A DNA stretch of 64,000 nucleotides from Bacillus zhangzhouensis (GTDB lineage: Bacteria > Bacillota > Bacilli > Bacillales > Bacillaceae): assembly GCF_000715205.1 (NCBI RefSeq), contig NZ_JOTP01000001.1:306919-370918 (forward strand). Direction: 5' to 3'. The translations under genes were made by a program, and so were the position numbers. Position 1 is the stretch's first letter; the number at the start of each line of letters is the position of its first letter. The notes below the pieces were generated by a model, which did no database searches, was not told the origin of the DNA, and was given only the letters and a program-made list of their open reading frames with translations. Below are positions 35,671 to 46,256 of the stretch, one piece after another.

Positions 35671-35738
35671 TAAAAGATGGGGATAAAGAAGCCGTATTTT
35701 TATATTACGCCATGCACGAGCTTCACTATTCCCCATCT
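35661..35738 (+). promoter_or_regulatory. Programmed -1 ribosomal frameshift signal in xkdN
   Basis: The heptamer A AAA AAC (35661-35667) is in the correct phase and directly precedes the stop TAA. After a 7-nt spacer the segment AGATGGGGA (35675-35683) can pair perfectly over nine bases with TCCCCATCT (35730-35738). Slippery site, spacing and downstream stem are the three standard parts of such signals. Confidence 0.82.
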
Positions 35739-35849
35739 GAACTTCTTGATTTATACGAAGCACCAAGACAATTCAAAGCGTTCCTATTCGGACTCATCAG
35801 CTACAAGCTAGACATGCTAGAAAAAGAAGCAAAGAAAGGAGGGAAATAA
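35667..35849 (+). CDS. XkdN frameshift extension (gpGT-like domain)
   Basis: In the -1 frame after the slippery site, 60 codons run to TAA at 35847-35849, starting LIKDGDKEAVFLYYAMHELH and ending with a Lys-rich helix. There is no ribosome site or good start of its own. The fused product would be about 206 residues. In lambda and many other tailed phages the G-T fusion binds the tape measure during tail assembly; the next gene here is the tape measure, starting directly at the extension's stop. Confidence 0.8.
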   Translation, partial: LIKDGDKEAVFLYYAMHELHYSPSELLDLYEAPRQFKAFLFGLISYKLDMLEKEAKKGGK

Positions 35850-38800
35850 TTGGCGAAACTCACAGCACGGTTTGAATTAGAAGACAAAGTATCGAAGAAA
35901 CTTATGCGCATTCAAAAACGATTTCAAACGTTTGAGAAGCAGCTCAAACCATTTAGAAAACCTGTGAAAATAAACCTGGATATAGATGACAAGAAATTAA
36001 GAAACTTCAGTTTATCGCTTCGGAAAATGTCAGTGATTTCCATGAGACTGGATCAAGGAATCTATCGTGATCTAAAAGCATTAAACAATCAGTTAAATAT
36101 GCTCCCAAATCATCTGGTCATATCCATTCAAGCCAAGGGGCTGGATGTCATTAAATCCAGCATAGATCGTTTGAAACAAGTGGGGACAAGTCCCATTATG
36201 CTGACGTTTAAACTAAACGATCAATTGTCAGGGAAAATGTCATCAATCAAAAAAACAATCCTTCAGCTCATGAACAGAACCTACTATATGAGATTAAACA
36301 TGGTTGACCAAGCCACCGCTGCAATTCAACGAATCAAAAAGACACTCAAAAGCTTGACGATGTCTAAACACGAAATCAGAGTATCTGTTCAAGACAATGC
36401 AAAAAGTAAGTTGAAAAAACGAGATCAAGCAGAGTCGGTTGTGAAAGAAAAGAAAATAAAAAAGAAACCTAATGCAACAGCTGCTACGAAAAAGAATGAA
36501 AACAAGCAGAGCTGGCTGGGGAATTTGGGAAACAAGGCATTAAAAGAGATTGAAAAATATGCAGGTGATGTTTCAGATAAATTGAAGGAAAAATTAAGTC
36601 CTAGAAACTTTTGGGACAATAAGGCGCTACCTTGGATTGAAACAAAAATCGACGAATACAAGCAAGAAGTAATCGGACGAATTAGTGAGAAGATTAAAAT
36701 CAACCCTGAGGAGTATCTAGATAAATGGGTGAACAAAGGATTAGATTGGATCCTTGGTCCGAAAAATCAAACAAATGACTCGGGGGGATCTAATAATAAT
36801 GCTTCATCAGGGCAGCCGGGTAACCAAAACTTAGACCAAACGCAAAATGAAAAAGGTTTATTTAGAGTAAGCTGCTGTTCTTGCTGTGCAAAAGGTTTAA
36901 ATCCAACGGGAACTGCCCGAACAGAAAATAGAAATGGACCCAAAAACCAACCGAATAATCCAACAGGAACTTCGAGGGTGGAAAAGAATAGAAAGCCTCC
37001 AACTAAATTAGGTGGTCTAACCAAAAAAATTCCAGGTGTTATGGCTATCGCCGGACTCGCTGGGATATTCAAAGATACCGATAAGCTAAAAGGCTTAGGA
37101 GATACATTTGAAAATTTAGGTAAAGGAGCAGGTAAATTATTAAAAAAAGTACCCATACTTGGGCCCTTGCTTAGTGCTACAGAATTAATTGGAACAACAA
37201 AAGAAAATGTAGGCGAAAAAGTAGGAGGATTCGGCGGGGGCGTTGCTGGTGGTATGGGTGGTGCCGCGATAGGAACAATGATTGCACCAGGTATTGGAAC
37301 AGCAATCGGCGGAATCTTAGGTAGTATTTTAGGTGAAAGCTTAGGAAAATGGATCGGTAAAATGTTTGATGATGGAACCATGAAGAAAAAATGGGATGAC
37401 ATTGTCAAAGGTGCTGAAAATGCAGTTAAGTGGATTAAAGATATCTGGAACAAAGTTTCGAGCTGGATCAATAATAATGTTTTAATTCCTATTACATCGT
37501 TCTTCGGTGAGACATGGAATTGGATCACTGAAAAATGGGGACAGCTTTCTTCTTGGTTCATGGAAAAAGTTTGGCTGCCTATTTATAATTTTTCAGTCCC
37601 GATTATCAATTTTGTAGTTGGTGTATTTGATGTTGCTTGGACAATTATCAAAAATATTTGGGCAGTAGCATCTAAATGGTTCATGGATTATGTTTGGGAA
37701 CCATTTGGCCAATATGCGGTAGAAGCAATTGGTTGGGTATGGAATAAACTTGTTGACACATGGAATTGGATTCAGGAAACATGGGGTGTATTCTCTGAAT
37801 GGTTTTTAACAAATGTTTGGGACCCATTCGGTCAATATGCGATAGAAGCAATTGGGTGGGTATGGAATAAACTTGTTGAAACGTGGAACTGGATTCAGGA
37901 GACATGGAGTGTATTCTCTGAATGGTTTAATGAATACGTTTGGACGCCTTTTAAAACATATGCAATACCTGCAATTATGTTTATATGGAATCTGTTTCAA
38001 AATACATGGAACTGGATTCAAGAAAAATGGGGGGCATTCTCTGAGTGGTTTAATGAATACGTTTGGACGCCGTTTAAGACATATGCCCTGCCAGCCATTA
38101 CATTTGTGTGGAATTTGTTTCAAAATACATGGAACTGGATTAAAACTACCTGGGAGAAAGTTTCAACTTGGTTTGATGAAAATGTATGGCAACCCTATCA
38201 AAAATATGCCAAGCCAGCAATTGAATTCGTGTGGGAAAAATTTAAAGAAGCATGGGAAACGATCAAGGGTATCTGGAAAAAAGTGAGTGCATGGTTCGAA
38301 GAGAAAGTATTTAATCCTTTGAAAGATCATGCTAAAACTTTAAGAGAAACATGGGAAGGTATCTTTGGCGTTGTAGGAAATGTATTTGATACAGCTAAAA
38401 AAATTGGTGGGAATTTTCTTAATATCTTTATTAAAAAAGGCGAAGAAAAAACAGGACTTAAGAAGAAAGAAAAAGCAGCAAATAACGCCACCGGTGGTTA
38501 TATCACAAAGCCAACACTTTCATGGATAGGAGAAGCGGGGAAAGAATTTGTCATTCCAACTCAAAATAACCGAGGACGAGGAAAGATGCTGCTTGCACAA
38601 GCTGCTTCTCAACTTGGAATGTCTGTTGTGCCAAGCGGAGTGGCAGGAAATCAAGTGTCAAGCTCTCCAGCTCCTACAGCTGTAGCTTCATCATCTTCTG
38701 TCGGTTCAATAGGCGGATCGGTCTCAATGGATGGGAACATTCAAGCCTCCGGCATAGGCGAGCAATTTAATAACGATTTTGAACAAGGGTTAAATCAAAA

Positions 38801-40118
38801 AGTGGTCTCTCTTGATCAATGGAAGCAAAAAAATATTCAGCAGCCATTTAATCAATTGACATCAGATTCAGGAAAGTACGGACAACAAACGGTTTCTGCA
38901 TTTGCGACTGGCCAGCAAATGACACCAACAGGAACAGACAGCTTTTTGCAAAGTCGTGTAACAGCACCATACCAACAAGTGATGATAGCATCACCAACTT
39001 GGGGTACTGGAACGGTTAGTGGTTTTGCAACAGGTCAAAATGCTACATCAACTGGCACAAACCAATACGTAGATCAACATATCAAACAACCTTTCCTGCA
39101 AGCCAAACAAGAATCAGCAGGCTGGGGCTCAGGAATGATCGACGCCTTTAACAGCGGCATGCGTTCAAAAGCAAGTGAAGTCACACAAGCCGCCAAAGAA
39201 ATGGCGAAGAAAGTAGAGCAGGCGTTTAGAGAAGAATTAGACATTCATTCTCCTTCACGCGTCATGATGAGCTTGGGGAAATTTGCATCGATCGGTGTCG
39301 TCAAAGGACTCGACTCAGTTGATGTCAAAAAATTTGCTGAAAATCAGGCTGGTTCATTAATCGGAGCCTTCAGCGGTATGGGGGCTTCAGGTCTTAGTGT
39401 TCAGCAATGGCTCATGGCAGCTCTAATGGCAACTGGCACATCTATGAACTGGCTTCCAGGTCTTATGACCATCGCACAGCATGAATCGAATGGAAATCCG
39501 AGAGCAATCAACTTATGGGATTCCAACGCTAAAAAGGGAACGCCTTCTAAAGGCTTAATGCAAACCATTGGACCGACGTTTAACTCCAATAAAGGCAAGG
39601 GCATGAATGATATTTGGAACCCGATTCATAATGCCGTAGCCGCCATTAACTACATTAAGGGCAGATATGGAACAGTCTTCAACACGCCGGGATTACGGAG
39701 TATGAGAAGAGGCGGTCCTTATAAAGGCTACGCAAATGGCGGACTGATTACTCAGGAGCAGGTAGCTAGAGTCGGTGAAGGAAACAAACGCGAATGGATT
39801 ATTCCTGAAGAAAGAGGCATTCGCGGCAGGTATTTATTGACGCAGGCAGCCAAGGCACTTGGGATGCAAGTATATGATCCATCAAATGCATCTGCTCCTT
39901 TACCAGAATCACAGATGCAGCAAGTGACCTCAGCTCAGTCAGCTGGTCATCCAACATCGTCAGGTACTAAACAAATCATGATTCAATTCAATGGAGATCA
40001 GCATTTCCATAATGGACAAGACCAACAATCGCTTGTCGAAAAAATGAGACAAATGCTCGTAGACGAACTGGAAGTAGAGCTTCATACAGGAACGAAGGGA
40101 GTCGTGATCGATGGGTAA
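35850..40118 (+). CDS. xkdO: Tape measure protein with lytic transglycosylase domain
   Basis: A 1,422-residue protein starting at TTG behind AAAGGAGGG. An N-terminal coiled part (1-200) is followed by a low-complexity linker with a cysteine cluster (SCCSCCAKG, about 345) and a glycine-rich membrane-active stretch (about 455-500). Six to seven Trp-rich 41-residue repeats follow (about 569-815), then a central region. The C-terminal SLT-type transglycosylase (about 1185-1285) has [11 protein letters not shown] with the catalytic Glu and GLMQT. It sets tail length and probably opens the cell wall. Confidence 0.92.
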   Translation: MAKLTARFELEDKVSKKLMRIQKRFQTFEKQLKPFRKPVKINLDIDDKKLRNFSLSLRKMSVISMRLDQGIYRDLKALNNQLNMLPNHLVISIQAKGLDVIKSSIDRLKQVGTSPIMLTFKLNDQLSGKMSSIKKTILQLMNRTYYMRLNMVDQATAAIQRIKKTLKSLTMSKHEIRVSVQDNAKSKLKKRDQAESVVKEKKIKKKPNATAATKKNENKQSWLGNLGNKALKEIEKYAGDVSDKLKEKLSPRNFWDNKALPWIETKIDEYKQEVIGRISEKIKINPEEYLDKWVNKGLDWILGPKNQTNDSGGSNNNASSGQPGNQNLDQTQNEKGLFRVSCCSCCAKGLNPTGTARTENRNGPKNQPNNPTGTSRVEKNRKPPTKLGGLTKKIPGVMAIAGLAGIFKDTDKLKGLGDTFENLGKGAGKLLKKVPILGPLLSATELIGTTKENVGEKVGGFGGGVAGGMGGAAIGTMIAPGIGTAIGGILGSILGESLGKWIGKMFDDGTMKKKWDDIVKGAENAVKWIKDIWNKVSSWINNNVLIPITSFFGETWNWITEKWGQLSSWFMEKVWLPIYNFSVPIINFVVGVFDVAWTIIKNIWAVASKWFMDYVWEPFGQYAVEAIGWVWNKLVDTWNWIQETWGVFSEWFLTNVWDPFGQYAIEAIGWVWNKLVETWNWIQETWSVFSEWFNEYVWTPFKTYAIPAIMFIWNLFQNTWNWIQEKWGAFSEWFNEYVWTPFKTYALPAITFVWNLFQNTWNWIKTTWEKVSTWFDENVWQPYQKYAKPAIEFVWEKFKEAWETIKGIWKKVSAWFEEKVFNPLKDHAKTLRETWEGIFGVVGNVFDTAKKIGGNFLNIFIKKGEEKTGLKKKEKAANNATGGYITKPTLSWIGEAGKEFVIPTQNNRGRGKMLLAQAASQLGMSVVPSGVAGNQVSSSPAPTAVASSSSVGSIGGSVSMDGNIQASGIGEQFNNDFEQGLNQKVVSLDQWKQKNIQQPFNQLTSDSGKYGQQTVSAFATGQQMTPTGTDSFLQSRVTAPYQQVMIASPTWGTGTVSGFATGQNATSTGTNQYVDQHIKQPFLQAKQESAGWGSGMIDAFNSGMRSKASEVTQAAKEMAKKVEQAFREELDIHSPSRVMMSLGKFASIGVVKGLDSVDVKKFAENQAGSLIGAFSGMGASGLSVQQWLMAALMATGTSMNWLPGLMTIAQHESNGNPRAINLWDSNAKKGTPSKGLMQTIGPTFNSNKGKGMNDIWNPIHNAVAAINYIKGRYGTVFNTPGLRSMRRGGPYKGYANGGLITQEQVARVGEGNKREWIIPEERGIRGRYLLTQAAKALGMQVYDPSNASAPLPESQMQQVTSAQSAGHPTSSGTKQIMIQFNGDQHFHNGQDQQSLVEKMRQMLVDELEVELHTGTKGVVIDG
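37554..38291 (+). repeat. Six tandem 123-bp repeats in the tape measure gene
   Basis: Units begin at 37554, 37677, 37800, 37923, 38046 and 38169, each coding 41 residues of the pattern WF..YVW.PF..YA..AI..VWN....TWNWI...W..FSE. A seventh, degenerate unit starts at 38292. Units 2-3 and 4-5 are the most similar pairs, pointing to stepwise duplication. Confidence 0.85.
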
Positions 40119-40779
40119 ATCAGTGTATCAATTATGGGTTTCCCAAGGGAAGGACAAGTTGCGATTCCCTGTCCTTCCATCTGAACTTGAAATCACTAAT
40201 AACGTACAAAATGAAACGGTGAAGGTCACCTCTTTTGGAGAACTGACCTTTATTGATGTACCATCGGCTAAACAAGTATCATTCACATCATTATTTCCTA
40301 AGAAATATTCGCCGATTGCTGAATATAAAAGCATTCCATCACCAGAGAATGCGATAGCGAAAATTGAACGAATGATGCGTTCGAAAAAGTCTGTGCGATT
40401 GATTGTTACAGGAACAAAGATCAATATGACGTGCAGCATTGAAAGCTTCACCCACAAGGAAGGGTCATATGATATTGGAGATCGTGAATTTACGATCGAG
40501 TTAAAGGAATATAAAACTGCGTCGCCTAGGAAAATCAAACGAAAGAAAAAAGCAAAACAAACCAAAAAGAAAAGGCCATCAAAAACACCACCAAAATTGT
40601 ACACCGTCAAAAAAGGTGATACTTTGTGGGCCATTTCAGGCCGATTTTATGGTGACAGTACGAAATGGCGGCGTATTTGGAATGCCAATAAAGCAGCGAT
40701 GATTAAACGAAGTAAACGCAATATTAAGCAGCCGGGGTATTGGATTTTCCCTGGGCAAAAATTAAAAATACCACAATAG
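40111..40779 (+). CDS. xkdP: LysM-domain tail protein XkdP
   Basis: A 222-residue protein. The N-terminal part ([20 protein letters not shown]) is a baseplate hub-like domain, a Lys-rich linker (about 140-165) follows, and the C-terminus is a LysM module ([20 protein letters not shown] ... GQKLKIPQ). LysM binds peptidoglycan. XkdP belongs at the tail tip, linking tube and wall-degrading parts. It overlaps the tape measure gene by eight bases. Confidence 0.92.
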   Translation: MGKSVYQLWVSQGKDKLRFPVLPSELEITNNVQNETVKVTSFGELTFIDVPSAKQVSFTSLFPKKYSPIAEYKSIPSPENAIAKIERMMRSKKSVRLIVTGTKINMTCSIESFTHKEGSYDIGDREFTIELKEYKTASPRKIKRKKKAKQTKKKRPSKTPPKLYTVKKGDTLWAISGRFYGDSTKWRRIWNANKAAMIKRSKRNIKQPGYWIFPGQKLKIPQ

Positions 40780-40790
40780 GGGGGCTGGCA

Positions 40791-41801
40791 TTGATTGAGC
40801 TTTTTGCCATCAGAAGCGGCACCATGTATGAGCTTGTCACAGAGAGTGTGACACTTCAGGGGCAAAGGTATCAAGCCCCTCGCTCTATTCAGGCAAATAT
40901 TATCACAAAGCAAGGCAGTCAAACGTATTACCGTGTCTCAGAAGGAGACACGGTTCTTTTTAAATGGAAAGGAAAAGAGCTGTTCAGAGGCATCGTTTTT
41001 TCCCGGACGCCGGTTGAAGGGAAGTTGACCCTTACCGCATACGATATGCTTCAATATTTGGTGAAAAACCAAGATGTTTATGTTTTTTCTAATCAAAGAG
41101 CAGATCAAATCTTGAGGCGGATTGGGACTGACTTTCAAATTCCAATGACCTCCATCGCAAATACAGGACATGTCGTGAAGTCTCTTGTTTTTAAAAATGA
41201 TACGAGTTTGTATGACATCATTCTGAAAGCATTAAAAGAAACAAAGCGGCAAACCGGCAGAAACTATCAAATTTATTCTGCTAAAGGCAAGATGGGGCTG
41301 AGAGCTTGGCCAGATCCAGAGGACGTATGGGTCATTGAATCAGGCGTCAATCTCATCGGTTATCAGTACAGCACCTCCATTGAAGAGACAGCAACACGTG
41401 TGAAGATGCGCACGTCTGTAGATGAACAGGGGAAGAATAAGAAAAAAGGCAGCAAATCAGATCTTGTGGTGATCGAACAGGATAAAGCAGGTCAGAGTAA
41501 ATACGGCATTTTACAGCATGTTGAGACGGTAACAGGTCAAATCAACCAGCCGCAGCTTCAAAAAAGAGCCAAAGTACGGCTAGCAGAGAAAAAAGGTGTC
41601 AAACAAGAAGTGAAAAGCATACAAGCGCTAGGAATTCCCGAACTGCAAAGCGGTCTCCCAATCTATTTGAAAATCCCTGAAATCAACGTAAAAAAAACCT
41701 ACTGGATCGATCAAGACAAACATGAATTCAATGGAGTGAAACACACCATGACCATTGACGTCGTCGAGAAAAATTCCATGCCAAAGGGTGATCAAGCGTG
41801 A
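40791..41801 (+). CDS. xkdQ: Baseplate hub protein XkdQ
   Basis: A 336-residue protein of the XkdQ/gp27-like hub family. A beta-rich start (IELFAIRSGTMYELVTESVT) leads to a segment (KNDTSLYDIILKALKETKRQ) typical of phage late-control/hub proteins. I choose TTG 40791 with AGGGGGG seven bases upstream; the in-frame ATG at 40740 lies inside xkdP. It probably forms the hub beneath the tube. Confidence 0.85.
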   Translation: MIELFAIRSGTMYELVTESVTLQGQRYQAPRSIQANIITKQGSQTYYRVSEGDTVLFKWKGKELFRGIVFSRTPVEGKLTLTAYDMLQYLVKNQDVYVFSNQRADQILRRIGTDFQIPMTSIANTGHVVKSLVFKNDTSLYDIILKALKETKRQTGRNYQIYSAKGKMGLRAWPDPEDVWVIESGVNLIGYQYSTSIEETATRVKMRTSVDEQGKNKKKGSKSDLVVIEQDKAGQSKYGILQHVETVTGQINQPQLQKRAKVRLAEKKGVKQEVKSIQALGIPELQSGLPIYLKIPEINVKKTYWIDQDKHEFNGVKHTMTIDVVEKNSMPKGDQA

Positions 41802-42064
41802 GATTAAGTGAAGCGATTAAACAATTGGCTGTTAATGCAGTAGACGCAGCCTCTCCAATTGATCTTGTCATTGGAGAAGTCACGGCGGTTTCCCCACTCA
41901 ATATCCGATTAAATGAAAATAGTAAGCTGATCATTCCCCAAGAACTACTTATTTGGCCGAAACGCTTAAATAAGGGTGAGGATGATGAACTAAAGGCGGG
42001 AGACAGTATTATGGTGCTCGCAATGGCAGGGGGACAGTCCTTCTACATCATCGACAAATTATAA
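41798..42064 (+). CDS. xkdR: Baseplate protein XkdR (DUF2577)
   Basis: An 88-residue protein starting at GTG (GTGA overlap with xkdQ), [20 protein letters not shown], with an OB-fold-like strand pattern ending [11 protein letters not shown]. This matches XkdR/DUF2577, a spike or hub-associated baseplate protein. The function is inferred from position. Confidence 0.82.
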   Translation: MRLSEAIKQLAVNAVDAASPIDLVIGEVTAVSPLNIRLNENSKLIIPQELLIWPKRLNKGEDDELKAGDSIMVLAMAGGQSFYIIDKL

Positions 42065-42078
42065 GGGAGGTGATGAAC

Positions 42079-42501
42079 GTGGCACTTTCACCAGAGGAAG
42101 AAATCGAGGAAACAGAAGAAGACGAAGAGGTGGAACCCTCAACGACGTATCGCATAGATTTTGAACATGGCAGGCTGACAAACGAAACCATTTCAGGCAT
42201 AGACGCGATCCGGCAATTCATTTATATGACATTGCGGACAGAGCGTTATGCACATCCTATCTACAGTCACGACATTGGCACTGAAATCCAGGAGCTTTTA
42301 ACGGACACAGAAGCAACGGATGAATACAAAGAAATGGAGATTCCAAGGTTGCTAGAAGAAGCACTGATCGTTGATGAGCGGATTGATCATATTGAAGAGA
42401 TAGAGGTCACGAAGCAAAATGACTCGTTTCAAGTCAATCTAGCCATTGTCACAGATGAAGGCACATTAGAAATAGAGGAGGTGATGGAGGGTGATGTTTG
42501 A
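42079..42501 (+). CDS. xkdS: Baseplate wedge protein XkdS (gp25/GPW-like, DUF2634)
   Basis: A 140-residue acidic protein with the gp25-like core: [20 protein letters not shown], then [13 protein letters not shown]. Such proteins join the wedge to the sheath-tube base. AAGGGAGG is only two bases before ATG 42073 but eight before GTG 42079, so I place the start at GTG 42079. It overlaps xkdT by eight bases. Confidence 0.85.
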   Translation: MALSPEEEIEETEEDEEVEPSTTYRIDFEHGRLTNETISGIDAIRQFIYMTLRTERYAHPIYSHDIGTEIQELLTDTEATDEYKEMEIPRLLEEALIVDERIDHIEEIEVTKQNDSFQVNLAIVTDEGTLEIEEVMEGDV

Positions 42502-43543
42502 GGAGCAAACGTATGAAGCATTGATGGAAAGAATGCTGGACAGGCTGCCAGATGACATAGATAAAAGAGAAAACAGCGTCATTTGGAATGCCTTGGCACC
42601 TGCTGCCGCTGAACTGGCACAGTCCTATATTTGGCTTGATCAAGTATTCGAGCTTGTTTTTGCAGATACAGCACAGGGGGAATTTTTAGATCGACGGGCT
42701 GCTGAAGTCGGTATTGAAAGAAAGCCAGCCACCAGAGCGGTTTGGTCAGCATCCATTCAGCCGGAGAACATCAACATCCCAGATGGCTCACGTTTTTTTA
42801 TTGAAGACGTTTATTTCCAATATTCAAAGGATGGCACGCTGGAATGTGAGACACCTGGTACAGACGGAAATGGCCAATTAACAGGTCAGCCGCTGCTATC
42901 CCTTGATACGATCCCAGGACTTGAATCGATGACCATGAAAGAACTGGTGATACCAGGGCAAGAGGAAGAAGATGACGCTTCTTTATATGAGCGATACTTA
43001 ATACGCGCAAGACGAGAGGCTGTCAGTGCCAACAGAGCGCATTATAAAAAGTGGGCTGAGGAAGTGACCGGTGTTGGCAGAGCGAAAGTGTTCCCGCTTT
43101 GGAACGGAGAAGGAACGGTCAAAATTGTTATCACAGACGGCAATCTAGATGTAGCATCAGACCTTCTTGTCAAAAGGGTACAGGAATATATCGATCCTGT
43201 GCCAGGCGAAGGGGAAGGACAGGCGCCTATAGGTTCCAAAGCAACCGTTGAAAGCGCTAAGTGGCTGGATATTGACATAGAAGTGGCTGTTGAACTTCAA
43301 ATGGACTGGACTCTTGAAGGAGCGCAAAAAGAAATAGAAGAAAAGGTCAAAGCGCTATTAAAATCCATCGCATTTGAAAAGAGTACGATTCGAATGTCTG
43401 CATTAAACGATATTTTGTACCATTCAGAAAGCGTGTCAGATTATGCAAACGTCTTACTGAACGGTGAATCGAAAAACTTAGTATTACAGGACATTGAGAT
43501 TCCGCGTCTTAGGCAGGTGAAGGTTATTGAGCAAACAGGATGA
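42494..43543 (+). CDS. xkdT: Baseplate protein XkdT (gpJ-like)
   Basis: A 349-residue baseplate J family protein. Signatures include [20 protein letters not shown] near the N-terminus and [21 protein letters not shown] in the middle. With XkdS and XkdU it forms the wedges. GGAGGGTG lies just before the ATG at 42494; GTG 42491 is an alternative. It overlaps xkdU by 17 bases. Confidence 0.92.
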   Translation: MFEEQTYEALMERMLDRLPDDIDKRENSVIWNALAPAAAELAQSYIWLDQVFELVFADTAQGEFLDRRAAEVGIERKPATRAVWSASIQPENINIPDGSRFFIEDVYFQYSKDGTLECETPGTDGNGQLTGQPLLSLDTIPGLESMTMKELVIPGQEEEDDASLYERYLIRARREAVSANRAHYKKWAEEVTGVGRAKVFPLWNGEGTVKIVITDGNLDVASDLLVKRVQEYIDPVPGEGEGQAPIGSKATVESAKWLDIDIEVAVELQMDWTLEGAQKEIEEKVKALLKSIAFEKSTIRMSALNDILYHSESVSDYANVLLNGESKNLVLQDIEIPRLRQVKVIEQTG

Positions 43544-44450
43544 AATGAAAAATTACTTGCCGCCATATTTTACAGACATTTATGAAGTGGATCATTTACT
43601 CAAGACAGAAGCACCTGAATTTGAGCAATTGGACGAATCCATTTTCGACTTAACGGATCAGTTCTTTCCTTTAACAGCGACATGGGGATTGAATAGATGG
43701 GAAAGAATGCTGAAGGTGCAGCGGGAATCAGATGATTCAATTGAACTGCGCAGGGCACGCTTACTCAATATGATGTCAAATATTCCGCCGATCACGTATC
43801 TTTCATTAGAGAAATCAGTGAATCGATTTCTCAAGAACCCAAGTGCTATCATCCGTCTCACAGCCAATCGTTATCATTTCGCCTTACGTGTGAACCTAGA
43901 TGACCTGCAAAACACGAGATATATTGTAGAAATTCTTGAAACGTTAAAGCCTGCTCACTTGGCTTATACGTTCACGGCTTTTCATCATACTGATGTACAT
44001 GAAAAAAATGATCATTACCAGCGGCTCACACTGCGAAGCAGAGTGGGTTTTTTCGATCATATTCCGATTTTACTCAATGGTGAATTTGTATTAAATGGTA
44101 CGTTCTATCTCAGCGGAACACGAGGTGCAACGGATGTGCCTGCTCGTTTTCGGCATTCGTTGCAGATGAGATTGCCGCTTCAACATAAGTCAGAAACAAC
44201 ATATCGTTTGAATTATGTCATGACTGGAGCAGCACATGAAACGAAGCAAGCAGCGGCACTAATTTTACGCACAAAGAACCAGCTGCCGCATCACTCCAAG
44301 AAGAAAATGACGTTCCGCCTGCCAGTTCATGTTCAAAATGAACAGGGCGCAAGCTTACTGATCAAGGATCATTACTGGATTCTCGATGGATCCGTTCCGC
44401 TTGATGGATCAAAAATGCTAGCAGCAACTTCTAAAAAAATAGAGCTATAA
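43527..44450 (+). CDS. xkdU: Baseplate protein XkdU with C-terminal extension
   Basis: A 307-residue protein. Residues 1-180 match XkdU/YmfQ-type proteins (KNYLPPYFTDIYEVDHLLKT, ATWGLNRWERML, LKPAHLAYTF), which are usually near 195 residues long. The last 110 residues are an extra beta-rich, basic tail. TTG 43527 is the likely start, with AGGTGAAGG upstream; ATG 43545 is possible. The extension probably supports the fibre proteins encoded next. Confidence 0.85.
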   Translation: MSKQDEMKNYLPPYFTDIYEVDHLLKTEAPEFEQLDESIFDLTDQFFPLTATWGLNRWERMLKVQRESDDSIELRRARLLNMMSNIPPITYLSLEKSVNRFLKNPSAIIRLTANRYHFALRVNLDDLQNTRYIVEILETLKPAHLAYTFTAFHHTDVHEKNDHYQRLTLRSRVGFFDHIPILLNGEFVLNGTFYLSGTRGATDVPARFRHSLQMRLPLQHKSETTYRLNYVMTGAAHETKQAAALILRTKNQLPHHSKKKMTFRLPVHVQNEQGASLLIKDHYWILDGSVPLDGSKMLAATSKKIEL

Positions 44451-44461
44451 GGAGGATCACA

Positions 44462-44845
44462 ATGGCTGATCAATTAACCGTAACCACATTATATGCACGT
44501 CAACAAATGGCAAAGGCAAGAGCAGAAGGAACAAAACTCACAAAAGTCGTTAAAATGGCATTTGGAAATGGGGGAACTAAGGATGGAAAACCGATCTCTC
44601 TTGACGGCACTGAACAAAAACTCAAAAAAGAACTAGTCCAAAAAAATATTGATTCGTTTGCCTTCATGGAACCAGCAAAAATCCGCTACACCTGCACGAT
44701 CGCCGAAGGAGAACTTGCAGGAGAAGTCATCAATGAATTAGCTCTTGTCGACGAAGCCGGCAAATTCACCGCCATCCGCACCATGACAGACAAACAAAAA
44801 GACGGCGACATCGAATTCGTTTTTGAGATTGATGATATTTATTAA
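44462..44845 (+). CDS. Tail-collar fibre-like protein
   Basis: A 127-residue protein starting MADQLTVTTLYARQQMAKAR, with KVVKMAFGNGGTKDG and EVINELALVDEAGKFTAIRT, the pattern of phage tail-collar / P2 gpH N-terminal domains that attach fibres to the baseplate. GGAGGATCAC precedes the ATG. Its stop touches the next ribosome site. I infer a baseplate adaptor carrying the following fibres. Confidence 0.75.
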   Translation: MADQLTVTTLYARQQMAKARAEGTKLTKVVKMAFGNGGTKDGKPISLDGTEQKLKKELVQKNIDSFAFMEPAKIRYTCTIAEGELAGEVINELALVDEAGKFTAIRTMTDKQKDGDIEFVFEIDDIY

Positions 44846-44859
44846 TGGAGGGAAAAGAA

Positions 44860-45738
44860 GTGGACATCAAAGCACCTTCACCATTTGTCACATCTGATAA
44901 AGCTCATGCTAATTTGTTTAATCGGATGGTCGACACACTTGTTGAGAATGACAATGCGCTTAGTAGACAAATAGCAGGAATTACGAATGAAAGCTTATTC
45001 AAGTTAACAGGAGATCAAGCCATTCAAGATGCATCAGTCAGCGGCGAGGAATATCCAATAGGCATTACGTTTATGGATATTGGCCAAGCCAATGACACGG
45101 GATATCCGACGAGATACGGATTTGTGAAAAATGAAAAATATAGTAACTTTCGATTTGTTCAATACTACTATGGGACTGGAAACGAAGCCGGCAGTTATTT
45201 TGATAGCACAGGCACTTGGTGCCGGCATTGGTGGACCGGGTCTGGCTGGACCGAATGGCAAAAAATCTCTGGCTTTCTTCATACGAACATTGGTACAACT
45301 GGTAAGCAGTTGCTTAATAATGCTGAGCGACAAAAAATCCTTTTTAATCGAAAAATAAAAGATAGTCACAATAATTTTGATATAAAAAATAGTCGTTTTA
45401 TTTGTCCGGAAAACGGAATGTACCTAGTAAACGCTGGAGTCTATATTGAGACGGTTCAAATGTATGCAAATTTTGAGCTGTCTATCTTTTTAAATGGTAA
45501 AAATTATAAAAATATATCTCATTATAGACATCTCCCTGCCACACCCTCTGAAACTGCAAAACTTGATATAGGTTTATATGGGGCTGCGAATGTGCCAGCG
45601 AATAAAGGAGATTACGTTGAAATTTACATGTATATAGGCTATGCGGGAAATTCCGATCGTTATATATCTGATAATTCAGGCTGGTACAACTATTTCGATA
45701 TTACGGAATTAGGCGGACGAAACTTTCCGAGAGTGTAG
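44860..45738 (+). CDS. Tail fibre protein 1 (pyocin-knob plus C1q-like)
   Basis: A 292-residue protein. An N-terminal docking module (VDIKAPSPFVTSDKAHANLF) is shared with two later genes. A knob domain follows (GTGNEAGSYFDSTGTWCRHW, then SGWTEWQ), and a C-terminal C1q/TNF-like beta-sandwich (GMYLVNAGVYIETVQMYANF). Such domains bind cell-surface glycopolymers. GTG 44860 with GGAGGG upstream aligns with the starts of its paralogues; ATG 44845 is less likely. Confidence 0.75.
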   Translation: MDIKAPSPFVTSDKAHANLFNRMVDTLVENDNALSRQIAGITNESLFKLTGDQAIQDASVSGEEYPIGITFMDIGQANDTGYPTRYGFVKNEKYSNFRFVQYYYGTGNEAGSYFDSTGTWCRHWWTGSGWTEWQKISGFLHTNIGTTGKQLLNNAERQKILFNRKIKDSHNNFDIKNSRFICPENGMYLVNAGVYIETVQMYANFELSIFLNGKNYKNISHYRHLPATPSETAKLDIGLYGAANVPANKGDYVEIYMYIGYAGNSDRYISDNSGWYNYFDITELGGRNFPRV

Positions 45739-45748
45739 GAGGATTCTA

Positions 45749-46078
45749 ATGATTTTATATGAAGCCATTAAATATAAATACCCCGATGCGGACCCGCAAA
45801 AGGATTTTGAATTAAGAAATGACGGTGCTGGTTCGTATATAGACGAGTGGCATCTAGATGTGCCAAAGCCAACGGCAGAAGAATTGAAACAATGGTGGGA
45901 AAAATCTCAAATCAACCCAAGGTATCAACCACCCCTTCCACTAGATTATCTAGCACAAGAAGTAGCCAAAGAAAAGCTGATGAGAAAACAGCTTGAACAG
46001 CAATGTGACCTTTTAACAAACGAACTAGAGGCGCTAAAAAATGAGATCCTTTTATTTAAAGGAGAGAGTGAAACATGA
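45749..46078 (+). CDS. xkdW: XkdW-like tail protein
   Basis: A 109-residue protein starting MILYEAIKYKYPDADPQKDF, with EEWHLD-like EWHLDVPKP and a C-terminal coiled coil with leucines. It fits XkdW of PBSX in size, sequence style and position next to XkdX. It probably takes part in fibre assembly. Its stop overlaps the next ATG (ATGA). Confidence 0.82.
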   Translation: MILYEAIKYKYPDADPQKDFELRNDGAGSYIDEWHLDVPKPTAEELKQWWEKSQINPRYQPPLPLDYLAQEVAKEKLMRKQLEQQCDLLTNELEALKNEILLFKGESET

Positions 46079-46248
46079 ATTATTGGGTAATAGCATTATA
46101 TTTTCAATGGGTGACACCTGGATTGGTCAAACAAGCAGTTGAACTAGGTGATTGTTCAATGGAAGATCTAAATGAAGGATATGAGCAAAGGATGCTCACT
46201 TTAGAGCAGCTGCAAGAAATTGAACCAAGCATCAAAGCAAGGGAGTGA
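46075..46248 (+). CDS. xkdX: XkdX-family small protein
   Basis: Translation by hand gives 57 residues starting MNYWVIALYFQWVTPGLVKQ and ending LQEIEPSIKARE. This is the XkdX family pattern (aromatic MN-W-IALY start, TP, VK.AVE.G) found beside XkdW in PBSX-like phages. GGAGAGAG lies upstream. The function is unknown; short length makes it easy to miss. Confidence 0.85.
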   Translation: MNYWVIALYFQWVTPGLVKQAVELGDCSMEDLNEGYEQRMLTLEQLQEIEPSIKARE

Positions 46249-46256
46249 AAACAATA

